Assembly: GCA_003285105.1 (NCBI GenBank)
Contig: CP030158.1
Coordinates: 1,836,501 to 1,900,500 of the forward strand
DNA length: 64,000 bases
Direction of reading: 5' to 3'
DNA from: Roseithermus sacchariphilus
Lineage (GTDB): Bacteria > Bacteroidota > Rhodothermia > Rhodothermales > MEBIC09517
Below are positions 38,018 through 47,255 of the stretch, piece by piece. A model generated the notes under the pieces. The model made no database searches. It saw only the letters and a program-made list of their open reading frames with translations, and had not been told where the DNA came from. The position numbers and the translations under genes were made by a program. Position 1 is the first letter of the stretch. Each line of letters begins with the position of its first letter.

Positions 38018-41000
38018 ATGGCCCCTCGTTCTTCCCGTCGCGTCCCCGTCCGGTGCCGCCTCGCCGCGCTCGGGTGGCTGCTGTGCGCGGTGCTGGCCGG
38101 CCCGGCGGCGGCCCAGCAGCGGGTGGCCGGCTACGTCTTCGATGCCGAGACCGGCGCGCCGCTGGCGGGGGCCAACGCGTTTCTGGCCCAGACCCTCAAA
38201 GGCGCCGCCACCGACACGAGCGGGTACTTCGCCATCGACGGGGTGTGGCTCGGCTCCTACGAGCTGGTCGTCTCCTTCCTCGGCTACGAGCGGGCCGTGC
38301 ACCCGCTGCGCCTCGACGGGCCGCCGCCGCCGCTGCTGACCCTCCGGCTCTCGCCCCGGGTCGTCGAGGGTGCCGGCGTCGAGGTCGTGGCCGATGCCGC
38401 CCCCGCCTGGGCCGAGCACCTGGCGACGTTCCGCACGTTGTTCCTGGGTACGTCGCCGGACGCCGATCGCTGCGTGCTGCGGAACCCGGAGGTGCTGCAC
38501 TTCGAGGTGGAGGGCGACCGCTTCGAGGCCCGGGCCACGGAGCCGCTCCTCATCGACAACCACGCCCTCGGCTACCGGCTGGAGGTGCACCTGGACGCCT
38601 TTCAGGCGCGCACGCAGGGCCGGAACCGGACGATCCGGTACCGCGGGCGGGTCGGCTTCACGGAGATGCCGCCGGAGAGCCGCCGCCAGGCCCGCCGCTG
38701 GGCCGCCCGCCGGGAACGGGCCTACAACGGCTCGCTGCGCCACTTCCTCACGGCGCTGGCGGCGGACCGGCTCTATCAGGAAGGCTTCTTCCTCCTGCGC
38801 GAGGGGGCGGACTACACGGCGTCGTACCAGGGCGTCCCCGGCAGCCGCGCCACGCCGCGCGTCTCCGCCGTGGACCCGGCCGAGATCGTCGGCCCCGGGG
38901 CGTTGCCCTTCGAACGCACGCTGGCCTTCCAGGGCGATCTCAAGGTGATCTATGGCAAGGAGCCGCCCGACGACGCGTACGTCGCCTTCCGCGAGTATGC
39001 CGGCTGGAAGATCCGCACCGACGAGGATCAGCAGGTCTCCTGGATCGCCCTGAACCAGCCGACGGTGACGTTCACGGTGGACGGGCACGTCGAGGACGCT
39101 TATGCGCTGACGAAGATCGGATACTGGTACGTCGAGCGTGTGGCGGAGATGCTGCCCCGCGAGTACGAGCCGCCCCGGCGGCTGATGCCGGCGCCGTCGC
39201 TCCTGGCCGATGACCGGCCCGCGGCCCGGCCGTCTCCCGCCGTCCCCCCGCGCGACCTGCCGGCGGAGGCCGGCCGGGGGCTGGCGGCGTTCCAGGCGGC
39301 GGAGTACGCGCAGGCCGTGCGGGCGCTGGCCGCCGTCGTGGAGGTGGAGCCGGCGTTCTGGATCGAGGGGCACGGCCCGGCGGCCTACTGGCTGGGGCAG
39401 GCCTATGCCGCGCAGGAGCTGACGCCGCAGGCGCACCGGGCCTGGCAACATGGACTCGCCGCTCTCCGCCGCACCGGACGGTTCCACCCGCCGATGGCCG
39501 ACGCCCTCGTGCGCAGCGTCTTCGCCGCGCGCGACGGCGAGGCGTACGAAGCCGCCGTCGACGCCTACCTGGCGCTGCTGGAGTCGCTCGATGCCGCGGG
39601 CGACGAGGCCGCCGGCGACCCCGCGGCGGCACCGGCCTTCGTGCATCTGCTCCAGATGGAGCCGCTGCTCACGCCGGCGGAGCGGGCGCGGGTCTTCGCA
39701 GACCGGCGGCGCGGCACGCTCCATCCCGGCGCGGGCGCCTGGCTGGCCCGCTGGTGGCGGGCGCAGGACCCCCTGCCAGGCACCCCCCTCAACGAGCGCG
39801 TCGCAGAGCATCTGCACCGCGTGGACTACGCACAGACGCACTACGGCTACGACCGTGCCCCGGACGGCTACGACGACCGGGGGCGGATCCATGTGCGCTT
39901 CGGGGCGCCGCGCAACAAGACGATCATCCGCCCGGATCTGAACCCGACGATGGCCGTCTTCCGCGAGAATGCCATGCCGCTGCCCGGGCCGCTCCTCGTC
40001 CCCCCGAACGAGTTCTGGTCCTACCGCCACGTCGACGAGGCGGCGCAGTACCTGTTCGTCCTGAAGGAGGGGCGGTACCGCCTGGGGACCCCGGAGGATC
40101 TGGTGCCGACGGAGCTGCGTGCGGCGCCGGGGCGGTTCGGGCGGATGCCTCGCAGCGGCAACACGGCGGCCCTGCGCCAGGACGGCGCCCACGCGCTGGC
40201 GCTCTACGAGGCCTGGCGCAGCGTCTACACCTACCTCGCCACGGCCCATCCGGCCTTCGAGGAGCACCTCACCGAGCTGGACCTGCTGGCCTCCGACGCG
40301 CGCGCCGTCTCCCACGGACGCGCCGACCCGGGCGACGACGGCCTGGCGGCGTCCGTGGCGGCCGTGCAGATCGACGCCCTCTCGACGCGGCGCGATCAGA
40401 TGGACCGCGCGGCCGCGAAGCGGCGGGACGAGCAGGTGCCGGCGCAGTACTCCCGCCTCCTCGAAGGCGTCGAGCCGTTGCCCGTGGCGATGCGGCTCGC
40501 CCGCTTCCTCGATGAAGACGGCACCACCCGTACCGAGCTCGTCTGGAGCCACCTCCCCGGCACGTTGCACCCCACGCGCCGCCAGCGCCGCGCGATCCTG
40601 GACGAGCGCGAGGCCCTGCCCGACCGCTACCTCGTCCGCCTGGCCGTGGGCCGCCACACGGCCGACTACCGGGCCGTGCAGCCGGTGCAGCGCCACTACC
40701 TCGCCCGCGATCTGCCGGTGGGCGCACCCGTGCCCATCCAGACGCTCACCCTGCCTCCGGCCGAGGGGCCGTACCACGTCACCGTGCAATGGGATCAGTA
40801 CCTGGCCGAGGTCGACACGGTCACCGGCACGACGGCGACGGGCCTGCACCTGCGCACGGGGGTGCAGCGCGTCGAAGGCCTGACGCCCCTCGTCGCCGAC
40901 CCCGGCCTCCTCGAGATGAGCGACCTGAAGCCGGTCTACCTGAACCCGGACGCCGGATGGCCCGCCACCGATGAGGCCTTCGACGGGCTGACGGCCTACC

Positions 41001-41311
41001 CCTTCCTCACCATCACCCCGGAGACGGCGGTCGGGCTGTACTTCGAGGTCTACCACCTTGCCCGCGGGGCCGACGGGGCCGTGCGCTACACCGTCGAGTA
41101 CGAGATCACCCGCAACCGGGGCGAGCGCGACGAGGAGCGCATCTCGGCGTCGACGGAGTACAGCGGGGCCGGGCCCGGGGCGAGGGAGTTCATCGCCCTG
41201 GATCTGGGTACGTTCGGTGATGCGGGACGGCTCGACGTCGTCGTGCGCGTCACCGACCGCGTCACCGGGCAGCGGGTCGAGCGCACGCTGCCGTTCACGC
41301 TCGTCCGGTAG
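38018..41311 (+). CDS. GWxTD domain protein with N-terminal carboxypeptidase-regulatory-like domain
   Basis: Large exported protein of 1097 residues. The signal peptide runs to about residue 28 (LLCAVLAGPAAAQ). Residues 30-105 form a carboxypeptidase-regulatory-like beta sandwich (AGYVFDAETGAPLAGANAF, then TDTSGYFAIDGV). A DUF5686-like barrel-associated region follows (NPEVLHFEVEGDRFEARA; DNHALGYRLEVHL). Near residues 600-650 the block NERVAEHLHRVDYAQTHYG leads to DDRGRIHVRFGAP, the GWxTD-type motif in divergent form. The C-terminus is beta-rich. Function unknown; proteins with these domains are surface or periplasmic in Bacteroidota and relatives. The ATG at 38018 gives the cleanest signal peptide. 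Confidence 0.8.
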   Translation: MAPRSSRRVPVRCRLAALGWLLCAVLAGPAAAQQRVAGYVFDAETGAPLAGANAFLAQTLKGAATDTSGYFAIDGVWLGSYELVVSFLGYERAVHPLRLDGPPPPLLTLRLSPRVVEGAGVEVVADAAPAWAEHLATFRTLFLGTSPDADRCVLRNPEVLHFEVEGDRFEARATEPLLIDNHALGYRLEVHLDAFQARTQGRNRTIRYRGRVGFTEMPPESRRQARRWAARRERAYNGSLRHFLTALAADRLYQEGFFLLREGADYTASYQGVPGSRATPRVSAVDPAEIVGPGALPFERTLAFQGDLKVIYGKEPPDDAYVAFREYAGWKIRTDEDQQVSWIALNQPTVTFTVDGHVEDAYALTKIGYWYVERVAEMLPREYEPPRRLMPAPSLLADDRPAARPSPAVPPRDLPAEAGRGLAAFQAAEYAQAVRALAAVVEVEPAFWIEGHGPAAYWLGQAYAAQELTPQAHRAWQHGLAALRRTGRFHPPMADALVRSVFAARDGEAYEAAVDAYLALLESLDAAGDEAAGDPAAAPAFVHLLQMEPLLTPAERARVFADRRRGTLHPGAGAWLARWWRAQDPLPGTPLNERVAEHLHRVDYAQTHYGYDRAPDGYDDRGRIHVRFGAPRNKTIIRPDLNPTMAVFRENAMPLPGPLLVPPNEFWSYRHVDEAAQYLFVLKEGRYRLGTPEDLVPTELRAAPGRFGRMPRSGNTAALRQDGAHALALYEAWRSVYTYLATAHPAFEEHLTELDLLASDARAVSHGRADPGDDGLAASVAAVQIDALSTRRDQMDRAAAKRRDEQVPAQYSRLLEGVEPLPVAMRLARFLDEDGTTRTELVWSHLPGTLHPTRRQRRAILDEREALPDRYLVRLAVGRHTADYRAVQPVQRHYLARDLPVGAPVPIQTLTLPPAEGPYHVTVQWDQYLAEVDTVTGTTATGLHLRTGVQRVEGLTPLVADPGLLEMSDLKPVYLNPDAGWPATDEAFDGLTAYPFLTITPETAVGLYFEVYHLARGADGAVRYTVEYEITRNRGERDEERISASTEYSGAGPGAREFIALDLGTFGDAGRLDVVVRVTDRVTGQRVERTLPFTLVR

Positions 41312-41326
41312 GGCGGTGGTGCGGCG

Positions 41327-42433
41327 TCAGGTGCCGAAGGCGAAGTGGGCGTAGGCCTGTTCGGCGAGGCCGAACCAGCGGAAGGAGCGCTGTTTCCAGT
41401 CCTTGAAGGCCGTGTAGATGCGGTTGTAGGTGGGGTCGGCGGCCTGCTCTTCGAGGATCGCCGTGGTCTGTTCGGCGGCGGCGGTCAGGATGTCGTCGGC
41501 GAAGCGGCGCAGCTCCGTGCCGGCGTCGACGAGCCGCTGGAGCGCCGGCGGGTTCTGCGCGTCGTACTTCGCCTGCATCCCGACGTGCGCCTCGGCGGCG
41601 GCCACCGTCAGGGCTTCCTGGTAGGCCGCCGGCAGCCGGTCCCATTCCCGCTGGTTGACGTAGAACGTCAGTTGCGGGCCGGGCTCCCACCAGCCGGGGT
41701 AGTAGTAGAAGCGCGCGATCTGGTTGAAGCCCAGCTTCTCGTCGTCGTACGGCCCCACCCACTCCGTCGCGTCGATGGCTCCGCGTTCGAGGGCGGGGTA
41801 GATCTCGCTGCTGCTGATCTGCTGCGGGGTGACGCCCAGGGCATCCATGACGCGCCCGCCGAGGCCGGGGATGCGCATCTTGATGCCGCGCAGGGCGCTC
41901 AGCGAGGGCACCTCGCGGCGGAACCAGCCGCCCATCTGCGCGCCCGTGTTGCCGCCCGGGAAGGGCCGGATGCCGAAGTCTGCGAACAGCGCACGCATCA
42001 GCTCCAGGCCGCCGCCGTGGTACATCCAGGCCGTCTGCTGGCGCGAGGTCAGGCCGAAGGGGACGCACGTGTCGAAGGCGAAGGCCGGGTTTTTGCCGAC
42101 GTAGTAGTAGCTGGCCGTGTGGCCCATCTGCACGGTGCCGGACTGCACGGCGTCGAGCACGCCGAAGGCCGGCACCAGTTCGCCGCCGGGGTAGGGGCGG
42201 ATCTGGAAGCGGCCGTCGGTCAGCGCGCTCACGCGCTCGGCCAGCACCTCGGCGGCGCCGTAGATGGTGTCGAGCGAGCGGGAGAAGCTGGAGACGAGCC
42301 GCCAGCGGATGGTGCGCTGCGTCTGTACGGCGGGAGCGCCGCCCTCGCCGGGGGCGCCGCCGCCGCAGCCGGCGAGGGTGACGCCGGCCGCTGCGCCCAG
42401 CGTGGCCTTGCGGACGAAATCGCGCCGTTGCAT
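41327..42433 (-). CDS. dctP: TRAP transporter solute-binding protein (DctP family)
   Basis: Periplasmic binding protein of 368 residues. The N-terminus MQRRDFVRKATLG has a twin-arginine-like RR pair and the hydrophobic segment ends in LAGC, so it is probably a Tat- or Sec-exported lipoprotein. The body has DctP features, including PGGELVPAFGVLDAVQSGTVQ and ERGAIDATEWVGPYDDEKLGF; the latter matches the 2-oxoacid/TakP-like branch. It would deliver substrate to DctQ-DctM, but those genes are about 9 kb away on the other strand. The upstream region on the same strand is the trailer end of the CRISPR array. Confidence 0.87.
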   Translation of the reverse strand: MQRRDFVRKATLGAAAGVTLAGCGGGAPGEGGAPAVQTQRTIRWRLVSSFSRSLDTIYGAAEVLAERVSALTDGRFQIRPYPGGELVPAFGVLDAVQSGTVQMGHTASYYYVGKNPAFAFDTCVPFGLTSRQQTAWMYHGGGLELMRALFADFGIRPFPGGNTGAQMGGWFRREVPSLSALRGIKMRIPGLGGRVMDALGVTPQQISSSEIYPALERGAIDATEWVGPYDDEKLGFNQIARFYYYPGWWEPGPQLTFYVNQREWDRLPAAYQEALTVAAAEAHVGMQAKYDAQNPPALQRLVDAGTELRRFADDILTAAAEQTTAILEEQAADPTYNRIYTAFKDWKQRSFRWFGLAEQAYAHFAFGT

Positions 42434-42779
42434 GGAGTTCGGGCCGGTTGGTGTACGACGGGTCGTGGGGCGGGTCGCTTCAATCCTCATCCGCCCCGGA
42501 TGCCGCGATGACGGAGGGATGCGCGCCACCCACATCCCTCCACCCTGCGCCTCCTGGCCGGCTGGTGGCGAGCCTCGGTGCGCAATGGGTGCGGCAAACC
42601 CCACCCTCACGGGCGGAGGCGGTGCGCCGCCGGCACAGGGCGGGGCCTCCCACAAAACCCCGCATGGCGCTCCGGGCAAGGCCCGTGCTACGGCCGGGAG
42701 AATATCACCGTGTCACCTGTGCTTCTGGCGGCGCCCCGGTTGTACCTGCGGGCGACGGAGCGGTTTCTGTACCCGTGTG
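42434..42779. other. Intergenic dctP upstream region with an orphan CRISPR-repeat fragment
   Basis: No gene is supported here. Positions 42479-42500 match 22 consecutive bases of the CRISPR repeat (TTCAATCCTCATCCGC then CCCGGA) and then diverge, about 280 nt beyond the last recognisable array repeat. This looks like an eroded old repeat. The stretch must also contain the dctP promoter unless dctP is read from the array transcript, which runs in the same direction. Confidence 0.6.
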
Positions 42780-45744
42780 CACCCGCCCCGGAGGGCGGAT
42801 GCGACCAGGCGGGGGAGGCGGATGCGCCGCTCCTCTACGATTTCAATCCTCATCCGCCCCGGAGGGCGGATGCGACTCGGGCTTTGCCTTTGCATCGGAC
42901 ATCCAGTCTGATTTCAATCCTCATCCGCCCCGGAGGGCGGATGCGACTCGCCACGCCGGCGGAGATCGTCGCACACCTCACCATTTCAATCCTCATCCGC
43001 CCCGGAGGGCGGATGCGACGCCGAGCAGCAGGTGGACAGCCACACCGCAAGCATATTTCAATCCTCATCCGCCCCGGAGGGCGGATGCGACTCACCCGGC
43101 CCCCGGCCAGGGCTCCGCAGCCACCGGCACCGCACCGCCGGGGCATCGTGCGCGGATTCTATTTCAATCCTCATCCGCCCCGGAGGGCGGATGCGACTCT
43201 CCACAGCGACGCCGGGGACGATGGGCGTCCCCTATTTCAATCCTCATCCGCCCCGGAGGGCGGATGCGACCGATCCTGAGACTACTGACCTGTGGCGAGC
43301 TGTCAATATTTCAATCCTCATCCGCCCCGGAGGGCGGATGCGACCGTTGAAGTATACATGTTAATTCGTGAGCTAATAAATTTCAATCCTCATCCGCCCC
43401 GGAGGGCGGATGCGACCACAGCCGTTGACCTATTTCGGGTCGCTCTTCGTGATTTCAATCCTCATCCGCCCCGGAGGGCGGATGCGACCGAACGCTGCGG
43501 GCCCTGGAGTGCGCCACCGCCGCCATTTCAATCCTCATCCGCCCCGGAGGGCGGATGCGACCGAACGCTGCGGGCCCTGGAGTGCGCCACCGCCGCCATT
43601 TCAATCCTCATCCGCCCCGGAGGGCGGATGCGACGTGGAGCATATCCCGCGCAGTCTCACCCTTTACACCATTTCAATCCTCATCCGCCCCGGAGGGCGG
43701 ATGCGACCCGGGAGCAGCCGGAGGCCGCCGATGACCCGGCCATTTCAATCCTCATCCGCCCCGGAGGGCGGATGCGACCGATCCTGAGACTACTGACCTG
43801 TGGCGAGCTGTCAATATTTCAATCCTCATCCGCCCCGGAGGGCGGATGCGACTATCTTAGGCGAAGCCCTTTTGTACTACTTTGACATTTCAATCCTCAT
43901 CCGCCCCGGAGGGCGGATGCGACTCCACGTCGTACCACGCCTTGCTGACGCGGCCCGAATTTCAATCCTCATCCGCCCCGGAGGGCGGATGCGACGTGTT
44001 GCTGAGGGCAACCACGAGCTGGTCCGACGCATTTCAATCCTCATCCGCCCCGGAGGGCGGATGCGACCCCTTCGCCTTCGTCGGCCCGCGGCGCATCCGG
44101 CTATGATTTCAATCCTCATCCGCCCCGGAGGGCGGATGCGACTTCAGGGGGAGCTGTCAAAGCTTGCTGCCGAGGCGAAATTTCAATCCTCATCCGCCCC
44201 GGAGGGCGGATGCGACCTATGTCCAGGATTGAATCCATGACATCCCGCCAAATTTCAATCCTCATCCGCCCCGGAGGGCGGATGCGACCTACATCCTCGC
44301 CGGCAACCATCGCTACCTCGCCGCATTTCAATCCTCATCCGCCCCGGAGGGCGGATGCGACTCGAACACGCAACGGTACGACCTCTTAACCGATACTATT
44401 TCAATCCTCATCCGCCCCGGAGGGCGGATGCGACCTCCTGGAGGCGCGCAAGGCCGGCAGCCGCATGCCATTTCAATCCTCATCCGCCCCGGAGGGCGGA
44501 TGCGACTCGTCGTGCAGCGCCGCCAGGTCGCCGTCGTCATCGAATTTCAATCCTCATCCGCCCCGGAGGGCGGATGCGACCCCCTGCATGACGAGCCCGA
44601 ACGCATTTAAGGTGCTATTTCAATCCTCATCCGCCCCGGAGGGCGGATGCGACGGCGTCCAGGTCGAAGCCGAAATCCGTGCTCTTGGTATTTCAATCCT
44701 CATCCGCCCCGGAGGGCGGATGCGACCTCGACGTAGTCGGCCCCGATGTAAGGGTTGTCCTGATTTCAATCCTCATCCGCCCCGGAGGGCGGATGCGACC
44801 AGGTCACGATTGACATACCGCAGGGCGAGATCAAATTTCAATCCTCATCCGCCCCGGAGGGCGGATGCGACAGGTCGTACCAATCCATCCATCCTCGCTT
44901 AATCCAATTTCAATCCTCATCCGCCCCGGAGGGCGGATGCGACTACGACGCCGGGTTCTCAGATGGATGCTCAGACTATATTTCAATCCTCATCCGCCCC
45001 GGAGGGCGGATGCGACCCGGGGCGCACACCCATCGACCGCCACCGGGCAGGCGAATTTCAATCCTCATCCGCCCCGGAGGGCGGATGCGACCCGGTAAGT
45101 GAATGCGGTTACTTGCAGCGTATCTGCCATTTCAATCCTCATCCGCCCCGGAGGGCGGATGCGACTCAATATCCATTTCTCAGAAACCGTTGTTAGGCGG
45201 AATTTCAATCCTCATCCGCCCCGGAGGGCGGATGCGACATGTTCCAGTTTTCGGGTGGGATGAAAGGGCTACAATTTCAATCCTCATCCGCCCCGGAGGG
45301 CGGATGCGACTCTACGGCACGCCGTGCGCAAAATACAACGGACATTTCAATCCTCATCCGCCCCGGAGGGCGGATGCGACGGTATTACCGCCGTAATTGC
45401 CGCCGCCGATCCCAAATTTCAATCCTCATCCGCCCCGGAGGGCGGATGCGACGCCCTTGCGACTGCACCTATAGTACGGCATCGTCGAAATTTCAATCCT
45501 CATCCGCCCCGGAGGGCGGATGCGACGCCGGGTCAGCCGATCCCACGCCGCATCCTCGTAGGATTTCAATCCTCATCCGCCCCGGAGGGCGGATGCGACC
45601 CGAGGGTGTCCGCGAGATCGTGGCCTTCACGGAATTTCAATCCTCATCCGCCCCGGAGGGCGGATGCGACATCTGCATCTGCTGATCTACGGGGCGCGCT
45701 ACATCCCATTTCAATCCTCATCCGCCCCGGAGGGCGGATGCGAC
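42780..45744 (-). CRISPR. Type I-C CRISPR array, 40 full repeats plus one degenerate terminal repeat
   Basis: Forty 37-nt repeats, first at 42840-42876 and last at 45708-45744. On the plus strand each begins ATTTCAATCCTCATCC and ends GGAGGGCGGATGCGAC around a CCGCCC/GGGCGG hairpin. On the minus strand they read GTCGCATCCGCC...GATTGAAAT, the usual type I-C polarity, so transcription is on the minus strand away from cas2. All repeats look identical. A degenerate repeat (42780-42805) ends the array at the trailer side. Of 40 spacers (counting the one before the degenerate repeat), 39 are 33-38 nt and one (43092-43160) is 69 nt. Spacers 43271-43307 and 43779-43815 are identical, and so are the adjacent spacers 43489-43524 and 43562-43597. 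Confidence 0.98.
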
Positions 45745-45908
45745 GGCCCGGTATCGAGCCGAAAAAGCCGATACCGGGTACAAAATACCCCGACTAACGC
45801 CGGGCCGCAAGGAGAACGCATGGGCGAAAAAGGACGATTCCGGGTCATTGGGGCAGGTGGTCGGGCGCGAACCGTCCGGGGGAAGCCGGCCCGCTTCGGG
45901 TTCGCGCA
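45745..45908 (-). promoter_or_regulatory. CRISPR leader
   Basis: This 164-nt sequence lies between the cas2 stop codon and the first (newest) repeat. By repeat polarity it is the leader, holding the array promoter and the spacer-integration signals. Three bases from the repeat it has an inverted repeat, CCCGGTATCG at 45747-45756 and CGATACCGGG at 45769-45778, with a 12-nt A-rich loop. No gene is present. Confidence 0.75.
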
Positions 45909-46229
45909 TCACAGAATGAGGGGTTCGTCGAAGTCGCGGTAGGTGTCTCGCCCGTAGGTGAAGAGCGCGCCGTCCCGGCCGCCCTTGAGGACGTACACGC
46001 GCAGGCTGTCCAGCGTCTCGTCGAGTTCCTGCACGAGCCGGTGTTGCAACGCTTCCAGTTGTTCTCGGGTCAGGCGGCATTCGAAGACGGAGTACTGCAC
46101 GCGCTGTCCGTACCCCTCGCAGATCCGGGCCACACGCCGCAGCCGGCGGCGGCCGGCCTGCGTGCTGGTATCCACGTCGTAGGTGACGAGCAGGTCGTAG
46201 CGTTTCCCGAAAGGAGCCGGTGAGCGCAT
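45909..46229 (-). CDS. cas2: CRISPR-associated endonuclease Cas2
   Basis: Adaptation protein of 106 residues that forms the Cas1-Cas2 integrase core. The ferredoxin-like start YDLLVTYDVDT has the conserved Asp at residue 18, and the RVQYSVFECRLTREQLEAL block is the type I-C Cas2 signature. It starts 3 nt after the cas1 stop and is the last cas gene before the leader. Confidence 0.95.
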   Translation of the reverse strand: MRSPAPFGKRYDLLVTYDVDTSTQAGRRRLRRVARICEGYGQRVQYSVFECRLTREQLEALQHRLVQELDETLDSLRVYVLKGGRDGALFTYGRDTYRDFDEPLIL

Positions 46230-46232
46230 GGG

Positions 46233-47255
46233 CTATCGGGGGACGAAGGAGGCGTAGCGATCCAGGTCGCCGCGAAGGTGGCGGGCCAGGAGCCGGGCCT
46301 GCACGTAGGGGAGCAACCCGACCGGCACGGGTTCGACGAACAGCGGGTGGCGCAGGGTCTCCTGTTTGCGCTTCTGGTAAGCCGTGAGCACGGTCTTCCG
46401 GCCGCGCTCGTTCAGGTAGACGGCGCCGCCGGGGTGCTCGTCGAAGTCGCCCGTGCCGAGCTGGCGGCGGTTGAAGAGGGTCAGCACCAGGCGGTCGGCC
46501 CACCAGGGGCGGAACTCCTCCATGAGGTCGAGCGCAAGGGCGGGCCGTCCGGGCCGGAGCACGTGGAGGTAGCCCACCTGCGGATCGAGCCCGACGCCTT
46601 CGAGCGCGGCCTCGCAGTCGCTGCGTACGAGCGTGTAGACGAACGACAGCACGGCGTTGACGGGGTCGCGCGGCGGGCGGCGGGAACGCCCGTCGAAGGT
46701 GAAGTCTCCATGACGCAGCAGATGCGGGAAGGCGCGGAAATAGTCGGCGGCCGTCTGGCCTTCGATGCCGCGCACCGTTTCCGTGTCGGCGGCGTCGTGC
46801 AGGGCCTCCAGGGCCCAGTCGCAGGTGCCGAGGGCGCGGCGTACCAGGGGCGGCACCCGCTCGGCCTCCCGGGCGGCTCGCTGGAGCACCTGGCGGGTGT
46901 TGCGCACCTTGCCGTGAACGACGGCGCGGGCCAGGGCGAGCGCCCGGTCCGGGTCGTCGAAGGCTTCGTGCTGGACCCGGCGCAGCAGCACGTTGCCCGA
47001 GACCGGGCCGTGCAGCCGGGCGCGGAACCGTCCGGAGCGGCTGAACCAGACCACCTGCCGCTGATCCTCGGCGCAGCGGTGAAGCAGGAACGGACTCAGC
47101 AGCACGTTGCCGAAGACGGCCAGGCCGCCCAGGTGATGCAGGGGCACGCGCAGGCGCGTCGACCCCTCCACCTCCACCCGGAGCGTGTCATGATCCAGAT
47201 GGAGATAGGCGCCCTGGGTCTGGACGAAAAGCGTGTTGAGCAACTGGCGGATCAT
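46233..47255 (-). CDS. cas1: CRISPR-associated endonuclease Cas1
   Basis: Integrase of 340 residues (ATG at 47255) that inserts new spacers at the leader end. The metal-binding residues are visible as Glu165 (VRGIEGQTAADYF), His231 (GYLHVLRPGRP) and Asp243 (LALDLMEEFRP). Its length and the N-terminal beta domain (LLNTLFVQTQGAYLHLDHD) fit the type I-C branch. The ATG overlaps the cas4 stop by 4 nt and cas2 follows after 3 nt, so cas4-cas1-cas2 is a tightly coupled unit. Confidence 0.96.
   Translation of the reverse strand: MIRQLLNTLFVQTQGAYLHLDHDTLRVEVEGSTRLRVPLHHLGGLAVFGNVLLSPFLLHRCAEDQRQVVWFSRSGRFRARLHGPVSGNVLLRRVQHEAFDDPDRALALARAVVHGKVRNTRQVLQRAAREAERVPPLVRRALGTCDWALEALHDAADTETVRGIEGQTAADYFRAFPHLLRHGDFTFDGRSRRPPRDPVNAVLSFVYTLVRSDCEAALEGVGLDPQVGYLHVLRPGRPALALDLMEEFRPWWADRLVLTLFNRRQLGTGDFDEHPGGAVYLNERGRKTVLTAYQKRKQETLRHPLFVEPVPVGLLPYVQARLLARHLRGDLDRYASFVPR

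Noticed and set aside
42448-45942. Series of open frames across the CRISPR array encoding repeated SSSAPEGGCD or NPHPPRRADAT-like peptides
   Set aside because: They are translations of the CRISPR repeats, not proteins.
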